Shown: positions 25,493 through 33,898 of the stretch, piece after piece
Position numbering within the stretch: position 1 is the first letter of the stretch
How the letters are laid out: every line of letters begins with the position of its first letter
Origin: Desulfurococcaceae archaeon MEX13E-LK6-19
GTDB taxonomy: Archaea > Thermoproteota > Thermoprotei_A > Sulfolobales > Desulfurococcaceae
Assembly: GCA_029637525.1 (NCBI GenBank)
Contig: CP072660.1
Span: 1,575,612-1,639,611 of the forward strand
Direction: 5' to 3'
DNA: 64,000 nt
Notes under the pieces: model-generated
The model's database searches: none
Seen by the model: the letters and a program-made list of their open reading frames with translations, nothing else
What the model was told of the DNA's origin: nothing
Translations under genes and position numbers: made by a program

Positions 25493-26339
25493 AGTAAGGA
25501 TACCACTACATATAACGGGTTTTTGGAGACCTGTTTACCGTGAAAACCCTTTGTACACAGGTAGCTTGGGTGCTGGTGTTAATATCACACCGAAGATAGT
25601 TGTAAGAGCTCGTATGAGCAATGCCAAGGAATTCTATCTCAATGACAATAGAGTTGATGACATCCATGCTGTAAACTATGTTTTCACCAGGATACCGTGT
25701 AGCATTAGGGTAGAAGCGTGGACAAAAGCCCCACTGGGCGCTGGCTATGGATTAAGTGGCGGGCTGGCTCTCGGTGTTTCTATTGCAGCAGCCATTGTAT
25801 GTCGCGAGGAGATTACCTTGGAAAACGCTGCTGCTCGCGCACATATAGCCGAGGTTATGGCTAAAACAGGTCTCGGCGATGTCATAGCAGAATATTATGG
25901 CGGACTCGAGATCAGGACTAAGCCCGGCGCACCAGGTATCGGATCTATTGTCAAGATTCCTGTCGACCCTAGTGTACGAGTAGTATCCATTGTACTAGGC
26001 AAATGGCTTACAAGCGATATGCTTGCAAGATACACTCCAGAGTTGTCACGTATTGCCGAGACCTTACTAGAGAAACTAATAGAGCGTCCATCACTAGAGG
26101 TATTTATTGAAGTAAGCCAGTTGTTTACCCGGAGGTTTTTTAATTACAAGTTAATAGATCAATTAGTCGCGCCGCTCAGAAAGATGATCATTGGATACTA
26201 CGTCAAGAAAGGTGTTGGGGTAATTTTTGTGGACAAGGATAGAGTGGATGATGTGGTTAGTTATTTTAGAGAAAACAAATTCGAGGTAATCCATGGTAAC
26301 ATAGATTATTCTGGTGTAGAAGTTGTGGATACCCCCTAA
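25461..26339 (+). CDS. pantoate kinase (GHMP family)
   Basis: 292 residues, archaeal PoK, which phosphorylates pantoate to 4-phosphopantoate in the archaeal CoA route. GHMP motif '[17 protein letters not shown]' (ATP phosphate loop) lies at about 92-108; the N-terminal '[10 protein letters not shown]' and 'GSLGAGVNI' blocks are typical of PoK (COG1829). Several TTG starts are possible (25461, 25473, 25482), all inside the end of coaBC, so translation is coupled. Overlaps phosphopantothenate synthetase by 17 bases. Confidence 0.92.
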   Translation: MTGRLIVLAVEVRIPLHITGFWRPVYRENPLYTGSLGAGVNITPKIVVRARMSNAKEFYLNDNRVDDIHAVNYVFTRIPCSIRVEAWTKAPLGAGYGLSGGLALGVSIAAAIVCREEITLENAAARAHIAEVMAKTGLGDVIAEYYGGLEIRTKPGAPGIGSIVKIPVDPSVRVVSIVLGKWLTSDMLARYTPELSRIAETLLEKLIERPSLEVFIEVSQLFTRRFFNYKLIDQLVAPLRKMIIGYYVKKGVGVIFVDKDRVDDVVSYFRENKFEVIHGNIDYSGVEVVDTP

Positions 26340-27105
26340 CCACCCTAGGAGAGAAAGTCTTCTTATAAGAGAAAAAATTGTCGAAGGCTACAAGAGGGGT
26401 ATCGTTGCACTCGAAGGACTAATAGCCCACGGGCGTGGCGAGGCATTTGATTATATTCTTGGCGAGAAGACTCATGAACCAGCATTAGAGGCTATAAGAG
26501 CGGCTGCAGCAGCGTTGCTCCTGGCAAAACACCCTGTAATCTCTGTTAATGGTAATACGGCTGCTCTTGTCCCAGAACATGTCGTCAAGCTAGCAGAAGT
26601 TACTGGAGCGAAAATAGAAGTCAACCTATTCTATAGGACACGTGAAAGAGAAGAGGCCATAGCTGAATGGCTTAGAAAACATGGAGCAAAAGAAGTACTC
26701 GGTGTAGGAGAGGATGCTTCAGCATCAATACCAGAGCTTTTTAGTGAAAGAAGACGTGTAAGTCCTCGAGGGATACTAATAGCAGACGTTGTACTTGTCC
26801 CTCTAGAGGATGGCGATCGAACAGAAGCATTGAGGAAAATGGGCAAGACCGTCATAGCAATAGACATAAACCCGTTCTCGAGAACAGCAAGAACAGCATC
26901 CATAACTATAGTCGATAATATTGTCCGTGCAATGCCCTTACTAGTTAATGAGGCTAGCAAACTAAAAGGGAAACCACAAAAGGAGCTTGAAGAGATCGTT
27001 AAAAACTATGATAATGATAGGGTACTCCGTGAGATGGTTAAAGTGATCTTGAATAGACTCAGAGAAGTAGCAGAGAAGAAAATGATCCTAGAGGTTGGCA
27101 AGTAA
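26323..27105 (+). CDS. 4-phosphopantoate--beta-alanine ligase (phosphopantothenate synthetase)
   Basis: 260 residues, the archaeal PPS of COG1701: '[21 protein letters not shown]' at the N-terminus, '[15 protein letters not shown]' and '[11 protein letters not shown]' further on. It condenses 4-phosphopantoate with beta-alanine using ATP, replacing bacterial PanC and PanK. TTG at 26323 within the pantoate kinase gene; stop and the next ATG share a base (TAATG). With coaBC and pok this gives three successive steps in one operon. Confidence 0.93.
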   Translation: MWIPPNHPRRESLLIREKIVEGYKRGIVALEGLIAHGRGEAFDYILGEKTHEPALEAIRAAAAALLLAKHPVISVNGNTAALVPEHVVKLAEVTGAKIEVNLFYRTREREEAIAEWLRKHGAKEVLGVGEDASASIPELFSERRRVSPRGILIADVVLVPLEDGDRTEALRKMGKTVIAIDINPFSRTARTASITIVDNIVRAMPLLVNEASKLKGKPQKELEEIVKNYDNDRVLREMVKVILNRLREVAEKKMILEVGK

Positions 27106-27371
27106 TGTATGGAGAGAAAAACAGATACAACTCCATAATACAACATCATATGGAAACTATTGCCAAGAAGTTCTGGAGCAAATGGCTTGAATCAAGTGAA
27201 GACAAGCAAGTAGAGATGATAAGACCTATTGCACGAGAAATACTTGAGCTCGCCGAAATAAAAGCTGGCAAAGAAACAAAAATTGACACACTAACGTTAA
27301 TCCTAAACACCTACTTCCATGATTTAAGAGAAACTCTCGAACATAAGCTAAACCATGAGAAACACTTGTAG
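27105..27371 (+). CDS. small helical protein at the end of the CoA operon
   Basis: 88 residues, all helical and strongly charged ('METIAKKFWSKWLESSEDKQVEMIRPIAREILELAEIKAGK'). It starts on the stop codon of phosphopantothenate synthetase, so it belongs to the CoA operon. No family is recognised and no catalytic motif is visible. A role as a partner of one of the CoA enzymes is only suggested by position. Confidence 0.65.
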   Translation: MYGEKNRYNSIIQHHMETIAKKFWSKWLESSEDKQVEMIRPIAREILELAEIKAGKETKIDTLTLILNTYFHDLRETLEHKLNHEKHL

Positions 27372-27410
27372 CAACTACAAAAAGTAATTAAAAAACATTA
27401 ATAGTAATGC

Positions 27411-27743
27411 TTATTTACTAAACTCCTCCAAAGCCTTCTCCAATAACTGCATATAAGCTAGCTGGGGACCTCCACCCATTAGTACCGCTACCCAGCCTGC
27501 CTCCCTGATTTCTTCGGGTGTTGCCCCTGCTTTCAATGCTTCATTAACATGGAATGCAATACACCATTGGCACTGAGCTGCAACAGCCACGGCCACAGCT
27601 ATAAGCTCCTTGGTCTTAGTGTCAAGAGCGCCTTTCTTTTCAACAACTTCCATAAACTCCATAAACTTCCTCACTTGCTCCGGTGATTTCTTATACCAGA
27701 ACTTTATGTACTCATGGAATTCCTCCAGAAGTTCCTTCATCAA
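27411..27743 (-). CDS. carboxymuconolactone decarboxylase family protein (AhpD-like)
   Basis: 110 residues, one AhpD/CMD domain with the redox pair C58-x2-C61 and H65 in 'QCQWCIAFH', the motif of AhpD-type peroxidase/thiol reductants. Small archaeal members are hexameric disulfide reductases, so oxidative-stress protection is the likely role. Upstream a TATA-like CTTTAATTATAAT (about 27775-27787, minus sense) and an inverted repeat at 27800-27819 suggest regulation by a repressor or activator. Convergent with the CoA operon. Confidence 0.88.
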   Translation of the reverse strand: MMKELLEEFHEYIKFWYKKSPEQVRKFMEFMEVVEKKGALDTKTKELIAVAVAVAAQCQWCIAFHVNEALKAGATPEEIREAGWVAVLMGGGPQLAYMQLLEKALEEFSK

Positions 27744-27799
27744 TATAAAACACCTCTACTAACAACATCGTTGCTATTATAATTAAAGAATAGCTAATA

Positions 27800-27819
27800 T
27801 TGTTCACTCTTATGAACAA
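27800..27819. promoter_or_regulatory. inverted repeat, possible operator of the AhpD-like gene
   Basis: TTGTTCA and TGAACAA, 7-base perfect arms separated by 6 bases. It sits a little over 10 bases upstream of the TATA-like element of the AhpD-like gene, a place where activators and repressors bind in Archaea. There is no other gene close on that side. Confidence 0.45.
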
Positions 27820-27954
27820 CGTCTTATTACCATATATGGTGTTTCTGATACGATAATATAATATAAACCATAGTACGTTTAAGCAAACAATGATGTTATT
27901 TGTATAAAGGAGAACAGAAGATATATTATTCGAATTGTTATTACTATGGGGTCA

Positions 27955-28794
27955 TTAAATACCGTATTTTCTGTATAATTCTTTTCTATCATCCTCCTTC
28001 ATGGTAAAGTAGTGTTCTTTACCGGGAAACACTCCTTCGCGAACTTCTCTTGCATAATTAGAGACTGCATCAACAATAATTCTAGCTAGATCAGCATATT
28101 TCTTCGCGAAAGGCGGAGGGTTCTCGTTTATACCAAGTAGATCGTGGAGGACAAGTACTTGACCATCACACGCAGGGCCACTGCCAATGCATATTGTTGG
28201 TATCCTTAGTTTCTTCGTGATAATCTCTGCAACCTCCTTGGCTGTAAACTCTATTACCACCGCGAAAGCACCTGCCTCCTGCACAGCCAACGCATCCTCG
28301 ATAATCTTCTCGGCTTCCTCAAGCTTCTTTCCACGCTTCCTATACCCTCCTATGACCAGGTATCTCTGGGGAGTCAGGCCAACATGACCCATTACCGGTA
28401 TGCCTGCCTTCACCATAGCTTCAATCCTGTCGACAATCTCCACTCCACCCTCTACCTTAACAGCTTCAGCACCAGCTTTCAACAACAAACCAGCGTTACG
28501 TACTGCTTCTTCACGGCTAACTTCATAGCTGAGAAACGGCATATCACCCACAATAAGCGCACGAGGTTTGGCAGCAGCCACAGCCCGTACATGATGCAGC
28601 ATATCATCCATAGAGACAGGTATAGTAGAATCCAGACCATGCATAACCATACCGAGACTATCACCGACAAGAATAATATCAACACCAGCCTTATCCACAA
28701 GACGAGCCATAGAGTAATCGTAGGCTGTAACCATCACAATCTTACGCTTACCCTTACATTCAACAATATCTTTAACACTAATTTTTCCCTCCAA
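27955..28794 (-). CDS. panB: 3-methyl-2-oxobutanoate hydroxymethyltransferase
   Basis: 279 residues, complete PanB barrel: 'VMVTAYDYSMARLVDKAGVDIILVGDSLGMVMHG' with the Mg-binding Asp of VGDSLG, 'GLLLKAGAEAVKVEGG', 'PVMGHVGLTPQ' and 'CIGSGPACDGQVLV'. It makes ketopantoate from ketoisovalerate and methylene-tetrahydropterin, the first step to pantoate. With panE-like gene 29033 and the operon 24269-27105, five enzymes from ketoisovalerate to phosphopantetheine are encoded within 6 kb. ATG at 28794; TATA ATATTTATAA (28831-28840 reversed). Confidence 0.95.
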   Translation of the reverse strand: MEGKISVKDIVECKGKRKIVMVTAYDYSMARLVDKAGVDIILVGDSLGMVMHGLDSTIPVSMDDMLHHVRAVAAAKPRALIVGDMPFLSYEVSREEAVRNAGLLLKAGAEAVKVEGGVEIVDRIEAMVKAGIPVMGHVGLTPQRYLVIGGYRKRGKKLEEAEKIIEDALAVQEAGAFAVVIEFTAKEVAEIITKKLRIPTICIGSGPACDGQVLVLHDLLGINENPPPFAKKYADLARIIVDAVSNYAREVREGVFPGKEHYFTMKEDDRKELYRKYGI

Positions 28795-28862
28795 CTAAAC
28801 ACACCTAGAAACTCATACAAGAAGAAACAATTATAAATATAGAACCTAACACTTTTGTCCGG

Positions 28863-28917
28863 CTCTCCAGCTTTCAAAACAGAGACTCCTAGTTCAAATT
28901 TCTATGGGTCTCCCATT
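28863..28917 (+). other. tRNA-like/hairpin remnant in the panB-panE gap
   Basis: Contains CTTTCAA (like a tRNA-Glu anticodon loop) and, 16 bases before an ending CCA, GTTCAAAT like a T loop; the 5' GTCCGGC also occurs in archaeal tRNA-Glu D arms. But the anticodon and T stems do not pair. What does pair is a single long hairpin: GAGACTCCTAG with CTATGGGTCTC (one mismatch, one wobble) around a 9-base loop. Either a decayed tRNA fragment or an unrelated hairpin RNA; a TATA-like TTATAAATAT at 28831-28840 fits a start near 28862. Confidence 0.25.
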
Positions 28918-29032
28918 ATATCCAAGCCTTTAAGTAATTCCTCTGAAGTTGTCTACCACTATAACTGCAGGTAAAAGGACTAAAAGACTGCTTGAGAAAG
29001 CAAAGAAGTGAGTCTTGAATTCCACTGATCTG

Positions 29033-29965
29033 CTATGTTGTTTTTGTCTGGGTGTTTTCTATTGTATGGATTATTTTCGTTATTATCTTGTTTACTGAGT
29101 GTTCTACCCCTATTTCCTCTAGTACTTTTGTTATCCACCCGTTTATGTAGTCTATTTCTGTTCTTCTCCCAGCCAGTACGTCCTGTAGCATACTTGAGTA
29201 GTTTTCCTTCGTTGTCTTGGCTATTCTTATAACATAGTTTAGTAGCCTATCGACATCCAAGTCTATATTGCTCCAGTACTTTGCGGCCCGGGCAAGTTCT
29301 TCTAGTATTTCCTTTGCTAGCTCTCTAGCATACGGGTTCTCGTACACGATTCTATTAGGCTTCCTAGTTATCGCTGTGATCGGGTTTATCACCGAGTTTA
29401 TTGCTAGTTTTAGCCATCTGTACCAGTCGATATTGCTTGTTATTCTAGCTGGGCATCCCCCGCGTTTAAGCATTTCCATGAGCTCCATAAGCAGGGGATT
29501 AGCGTAGTGTTTTTGACCAAGTATTATTTCTCCAACACCAGCCTCCTTCACTAAACTTCGGGAGACCCTTATTGCACCATAAAATACTATACCTATGGCA
29601 ACCCTATGGCAACCCAGTTTCTCAACGAGATACTCATAGCTTCCGAAACCATTCTGAATACTGACTACAAGTGTGTTTTCATGAGATATTGTTTTTATTA
29701 GATCAATTGTCTTAGGGACATCATATGCTTTTACAGCATTAACTACTATATCGCACTTATACCCCGGAGTCATGTAGTGACGTGGATTAACTGGCACCAG
29801 ATACTCTTTGCCTTTATAAACAACAGTTATTCCACCATTGTATTGTACTTCTCTAACACTCTCCAGGGACCCATAATATACATCTATAGAAGACGCTCCT
29901 GCTCTATAGAGGTGGAACGCTATAATACTACCTATGGCTCCTCCGCCGACAATACATATTTTCAT
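29033..29965 (-). CDS. panE: ketopantoate reductase family protein
   Basis: 310 residues: Rossmann motif 'IVGGGAIGSIIAFHLYRAGA' (residues 4-23), 'VVNAVKAYDVPKTIDLI', 'LVVSIQNGFGSYEYL', and a C-terminal helical domain with 'LKLAINSVINPITAI' (catalytic Lys and Asn region). It reduces ketopantoate to pantoate with NAD(P)H, the step between PanB and pantoate kinase. The ATG overlaps the stop of the upstream ThiR-like gene (ATGA), so the two are translated together. Confidence 0.9.
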   Translation of the reverse strand: MKICIVGGGAIGSIIAFHLYRAGASSIDVYYGSLESVREVQYNGGITVVYKGKEYLVPVNPRHYMTPGYKCDIVVNAVKAYDVPKTIDLIKTISHENTLVVSIQNGFGSYEYLVEKLGCHRVAIGIVFYGAIRVSRSLVKEAGVGEIILGQKHYANPLLMELMEMLKRGGCPARITSNIDWYRWLKLAINSVINPITAITRKPNRIVYENPYARELAKEILEELARAAKYWSNIDLDVDRLLNYVIRIAKTTKENYSSMLQDVLAGRRTEIDYINGWITKVLEEIGVEHSVNKIITKIIHTIENTQTKTT

Positions 29966-30915
29966 TCCCTGTGTCCTCCAAGTAGTTTATTAAGTATTGA
30001 GACCAAGTCATCGAGAGACTTAGCGAACACGTATATTATTGGCTCCAGACCTCTTCCACCTTCATCGGCGATTACATCTATTCTACCCAGTTTACTGGAC
30101 TTTATAGATCGTTCCAGCTCATCCATTAGTTTCTCTGGGTCTTCATGTGGTCCTGTGTACAGTATTTGAAGCCCCATTTTCTTAAGAGTACTAAGGATTT
30201 CCTTGTCGTAGCGTATTGATGCACAAGCATTCTTCTCTTTATCAATTTTCTTGACCAGCCATAGTACTCGTGCTACATGCCTACTGCCGCCACGAGCAGG
30301 CTTGCCCACAACAATTGCCCCATCGCCCGACCTTAGTATACGCCCGGTTATACCAATGTACTCCCTGTGATCTTGGGCGTCAGGAGGGCTGTAGACTATG
30401 TTCATCCCAACTTCGGGAATGAGTTTGTAGAACAACGGGTTACTAGTGATCTTGTCGAGAGCCTCCATGAACTCTAGTATGAATGGATCGTTTGGAGTGT
30501 AGTAGAATATCCTGTAGCATACTCTACATTCACTCGGCAAACTCGGGTTCAATTTGTGGTGTAGTCTGCAAAACCTTCCTGAGGCAAGAAGTCTGTTAAC
30601 CATTGTCATCAAGTATAAGTTGTACATACTCACATCCATCATCAACAATGGTTTCACAAGCATTGATACCATGGATTCTATTTCTTCTCTATTGAAACCT
30701 ATTTTCTCGAGATTCGAGACAAAGTATTCTCTACCACGACTAACATACTTGTTAACCATAGCTTGCGATACTCCGAGAAGTTTCGATACTTTAAGCTGGC
30801 TAAACCCTCTTCCAAGAAGCTCTAATGCAACTAATGCCTTGATCTCTGGTAGGAAGTAACGTGCAATAAGCTCGTATGGAGTCAACACCAGCAACCTTCC
30901 TTCATAGATTTCCAA
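29962..30915 (-). CDS. ThiR-like regulator: HTH fused to a ThiN domain
   Basis: 317 residues. N-terminal helix-turn-helix at about 26-65 ('EIKALVALELLGRGFSQLKVSKLLGVSQAMVNKYVSRG'). A Cys/His group (C116, H119/H120, C130, C133) may bind zinc. From about 150 to the end there is a ThiN domain ('EVGMNIVYSPPDAQDHREYIGITGRI', 'GGSRHVARVLW', 'ACASIRYDKEIL'). In Archaea HTH-ThiN proteins (ThiR) repress thiamine genes by sensing thiamine phosphates. Here the gene is coupled to ketopantoate reductase, not to thiamine genes, so its ligand and targets may differ. Confidence 0.82.
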   Translation of the reverse strand: MEIYEGRLLVLTPYELIARYFLPEIKALVALELLGRGFSQLKVSKLLGVSQAMVNKYVSRGREYFVSNLEKIGFNREEIESMVSMLVKPLLMMDVSMYNLYLMTMVNRLLASGRFCRLHHKLNPSLPSECRVCYRIFYYTPNDPFILEFMEALDKITSNPLFYKLIPEVGMNIVYSPPDAQDHREYIGITGRILRSGDGAIVVGKPARGGSRHVARVLWLVKKIDKEKNACASIRYDKEILSTLKKMGLQILYTGPHEDPEKLMDELERSIKSSKLGRIDVIADEGGRGLEPIIYVFAKSLDDLVSILNKLLGGHRE

Positions 30916-30979
30916 GAGTATAGGTTATCTAAAACGCAATATATTACCTTATCATCAACACGCCATTACTAAACAATGT

Positions 30980-31687
30980 CTAGAACTCTAGTTCACTCCT
31001 ATGTACACTCATTGCTTTTTTCTCCATAATCTTTTCTTCTTCAATACTATCACTAAGCTTCTTTACTGTAGGCAGTCCTCCTTCAACATTTTCTGCAATC
31101 CTTGCTGAAAGCATTAGTATTTCATTTAATACACGTAGTTCTCTAGCAAAGACTTCTTGGTACTCCATCATCTCCTCCATCACACTTACAATCTTTGATA
31201 AGTCCGTGAACACGAACTCTTTAAAGAACCTCTTGTCACTTTTGCTTAGCAGTTTCCTCGAAGCTAATGTACGGAGAGTCCTAAGTGTCTTCAGCGGCTC
31301 TAGCACCTTGTATTTTATCCTAATATACTGCACCCTAGGGTCTTCCTGCTCGATCGTATTGCCGAAGTACTCATCAAGTGCCTGTCTAGTAGACTCTATG
31401 TCTACAAAGCTATACCACTTCTGATTGCTTGAATCATAGGTTTTCTCTATAATACCATATTCTCTCTCAAGTATACGAAGTAGATTAGCAGGATTATAGT
31501 TGATGCCCATGGCCCTTAGACGCATTACTAGCTGCTGGTAGCTAAAATCGCCTAATTTCCTGGAAGAAGTATTGTTGTCAAAAGCTAGCTCTAGCGCCGT
31601 CTTTAGAACCACTACTCCCTTGTCACCATACTTCTCCAGGAACTCCAGCACCCTCGCTTTCACAATATCGCTAGAATCCATATACAA
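30980..31687 (-). CDS. winged-helix protein with C-terminal helices, unknown role
   Basis: 235 residues. About residues 8-95 look like a winged helix ('ARVLEFLEKYGDKGVVVLKTALELAF', 'FSYQQLVMRLRAMGINYNPANLLRILEREYGIIEK', 'KWYSFVD'). The rest is helical, with coiled-coil tendency around 150-215 ('SKIVSVMEEMMEYQEVFARELRVLNEILML'). Same strand as the ThiR-like gene, 65 bases before it. Family not recognised; DNA binding is inferred from the fold only. Confidence 0.65.
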   Translation of the reverse strand: MYMDSSDIVKARVLEFLEKYGDKGVVVLKTALELAFDNNTSSRKLGDFSYQQLVMRLRAMGINYNPANLLRILEREYGIIEKTYDSSNQKWYSFVDIESTRQALDEYFGNTIEQEDPRVQYIRIKYKVLEPLKTLRTLRTLASRKLLSKSDKRFFKEFVFTDLSKIVSVMEEMMEYQEVFARELRVLNEILMLSARIAENVEGGLPTVKKLSDSIEEEKIMEKKAMSVHRSELEF

Positions 31688-31817
31688 TACTCTACCACCT
31701 GCCTACCATACTATAGTCTAACCATACTTATCACAGGTTCCCACGAGAACCCGTGGATCGACTCTATGGATCCAAGTAATATCTATGTATCATTACTTGA
31801 GTGAATAAAAGAAACAA

Positions 31818-32267
31818 CTACTCTTCTAGTTTATCCAGAATCCTCTTAACTAATACACTCAGCTGTTCACTAGCAGGCTTAGTCTCCTTGCATTCATCTA
31901 GTATTCCTAGTCTACTACATGAGTAAATTATGTCGTCACAAAGTGTTTTCTCCAAAGTACAATCTATATTGTTTCTAAAAACTACACGAGGTCCTTTACC
32001 GGGAACATAGATCATGTAGAGCTTTGTACCCGTTTGACGGTTACGTAGAACAGCATACCCCTTATTAACATTGATCTTCACGATATCGGAGTAAAATACA
32101 TCAGCTAATGCAACAAACAACAACGTAAGCCTAGACCTGGCTTCTCTAAGAGTCTTGTTTACTGCTTGTCTCGATATACCTAGTCTCCTAGCTATCTCTG
32201 CTTCCCTCAAACCATTGGCAGCCATTATGAGTACTTCTTCCATTTTCTCGGTGAGCTTCAGCTGCAT
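31818..32267 (-). CDS. HTH regulator coupled to a membrane protein
   Basis: 149 residues from the ATG at 32267, chosen because GGAGGTGAT precedes it directly (a start further upstream would lack this). N-terminal HTH 'EVLIMAANGLREAEIARRLGISRQAVNKTLREARSRL' (about 9-46) is of the Tfx/sigma-region-4 type. The rest includes 'GYAVLRNRQTGTKLYMIYV', a small beta domain, and Cys residues. The start lies 10 bases inside the upstream membrane-protein gene, so the pair is coupled: a candidate membrane sensor or anchor with its DNA-binding partner. Confidence 0.7.
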   Translation of the reverse strand: MQLKLTEKMEEVLIMAANGLREAEIARRLGISRQAVNKTLREARSRLTLLFVALADVFYSDIVKINVNKGYAVLRNRQTGTKLYMIYVPGKGPRVVFRNNIDCTLEKTLCDDIIYSCSRLGILDECKETKPASEQLSVLVKRILDKLEE

Positions 32268-33049
32268 CCCATCACCTCCCGTGTTATAGTATTGATCAAT
32301 TCTTTCGCGCATTCTTCACTTAAAGCACCTATCGCATAGTACCTACCTTTACTGTCCTCAATGACTACTATTGGTCTTCTGAGCTTCAATACAACTATTG
32401 CCAGGAATGCTATTACTAGTAGCAACTCGGAGATAATAGCAATTACAAGCGGTCTAGTCTCCATTGTTATAAAGGAGCCTGTAGCGCTATGGTATATAGA
32501 TGCGATAAACATGCTTAGTATAACAATAAGGGATCCTAGGAGACCACCTACTCTTTTAACGAATTGCTTGTACCCACTATATGTTAGCAAGAAATGAGCA
32601 AGTAGTCCTGTACAAACAACTATAGGTATTAACAGGAATCCAATGTAGTATATTTTCTCTGGGGCAACTCCTTTAACGATCATGTAGATTATTGGATATG
32701 TCATCACTATTGCCAAAGTGGCAACAGGAAGTTTAAAGTACTTGAATAACCTTCCTCTCTCAAGACTGGGGATATCAAGTACGCTGACGACTTCTCTGAC
32801 AACGATCCTGTAGATTGCTATAGGGTATCCGTACTCGAGAATAACACTATTATTGGTTACCGTTGCTCTCTTGCCTGTAGACATGAGTATCAATATTATC
32901 CCAAGGAAAAATGATACCATGTTGTACTCGCTTGGAATACCTATTCTCCCCACTGGTATAATCAACGCTGTTACAAGCAGCGCCATTCCAATCATATGTA
33001 GTATACATGGAATCCCATTGTAAGGTAATGGCCAGTATTTCGTGGACAT
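32258..33049 (-). CDS. polytopic membrane protein (about 6-7 spans)
   Basis: 263 residues with hydrophobic segments near 15-35, 45-60, 110-128, 135-155, 168-185 and 200-222, and a soluble C-terminal tail ('IVVIEDSKGRYYAIGALSEECAKELINTI'). Between spans 2 and 3, 'ATVTNNSVILEYGYPIAIYRIVVREVVSVLDI' looks like a small PH-like strand region. It overlaps the following HTH gene by 10 bases. Divergent from the ABC transporter. Function unknown; sensing of a membrane signal is a guess from context. Confidence 0.65.
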   Translation of the reverse strand: MSTKYWPLPYNGIPCILHMIGMALLVTALIIPVGRIGIPSEYNMVSFFLGIILILMSTGKRATVTNNSVILEYGYPIAIYRIVVREVVSVLDIPSLERGRLFKYFKLPVATLAIVMTYPIIYMIVKGVAPEKIYYIGFLLIPIVVCTGLLAHFLLTYSGYKQFVKRVGGLLGSLIVILSMFIASIYHSATGSFITMETRPLVIAIISELLLVIAFLAIVVLKLRRPIVVIEDSKGRYYAIGALSEECAKELINTITREVMGCS

Positions 33050-33169
33050 CTTTTGTAAACACCTGTAAACCTAGATAGGTTTACAACAGTATAAAAAGTT
33101 TCTAGAAAAAAGACCCATTTTTGTTATTAAGGGTTTTTGCACATACTACCAAGCCTGGGATACGCTGTC

Positions 33170-33898
33170 TTGACATTGCTTAGAGTAGATAACATTGTTA
33201 AGAAGTATAACGGGAAAACAGCAGTTAATGGGATAAGTTTTAGTGTCCATGAGGGCGAAGTATTTGGGCTCATAGGACCTAATGGTGCTGGTAAGACAAC
33301 TACTCTTAGGATAATATCTAGTCTCGTCAAACCAGATGAAGGCAGTGTCTTCATAAAGGGTATTAACGTCCATAAGGAGCCTGTGAAGGCAAGAGAAATG
33401 ATTAGCTATTTGCCCGAGGAAGCAGAAGTCTACCCGAGGCTCACGGGTTATGAGCATATTAAGCTCTATACGTGGCTTAAACTGGGTCGTGTCGACGAGG
33501 AGACTATTAGGCGTGGAATAGAGTTCTCTGGACTCGGTAACAGACTCTATGATAAAGCCGGGAACTATAGCAAGGGTATGAAGAGGAGATTACTGCTGGC
33601 AATAACCCTAATGACCATGCCCAAGCTAGCGATCCTGGATGAGCCTACTAGCGGTCTCGATGTCTATGCTGCTGTTAATGTGAGGAAGATTATACGTAGG
33701 TTTGTAGAGGAATCTGGGTCATCCGTTATTCTTTCCAGTCACAATATGCTTGAAGTAGAGTATCTATGCGACCGTATAGCCTTCATAAACAAGGGCAGGA
33801 TCATAGCCATAGGGACACCCGATGAGATCAAATCCAAGTTCGGGGGTAGTAACCTAGAGGAGGCGTTCATCAATGCAGTTGAAGAGACGGCTAAGTAG
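33170..33898 (+). CDS. ABC transporter ATP-binding protein
   Basis: About 242 residues if started at TTG 33170; an upstream TTG at 33137 stays open, but the family begins at 'LLRVDNIVKKYNGKTAVNG'. Motifs: Walker A 'GPNGAGKTT', signature 'YSKGMKRRL', Walker B 'LAILDEPTSGLD', and switch His in 'ILSSHNM'. It resembles NatA/CcmA-type ATPases that pair with ABC-2 permeases; the permease gene overlaps it by 26 bases. TATA TATAAAAAG near 33089-33097. Confidence 0.93.
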   Translation: MTLLRVDNIVKKYNGKTAVNGISFSVHEGEVFGLIGPNGAGKTTTLRIISSLVKPDEGSVFIKGINVHKEPVKAREMISYLPEEAEVYPRLTGYEHIKLYTWLKLGRVDEETIRRGIEFSGLGNRLYDKAGNYSKGMKRRLLLAITLMTMPKLAILDEPTSGLDVYAAVNVRKIIRRFVEESGSSVILSSHNMLEVEYLCDRIAFINKGRIIAIGTPDEIKSKFGGSNLEEAFINAVEETAK

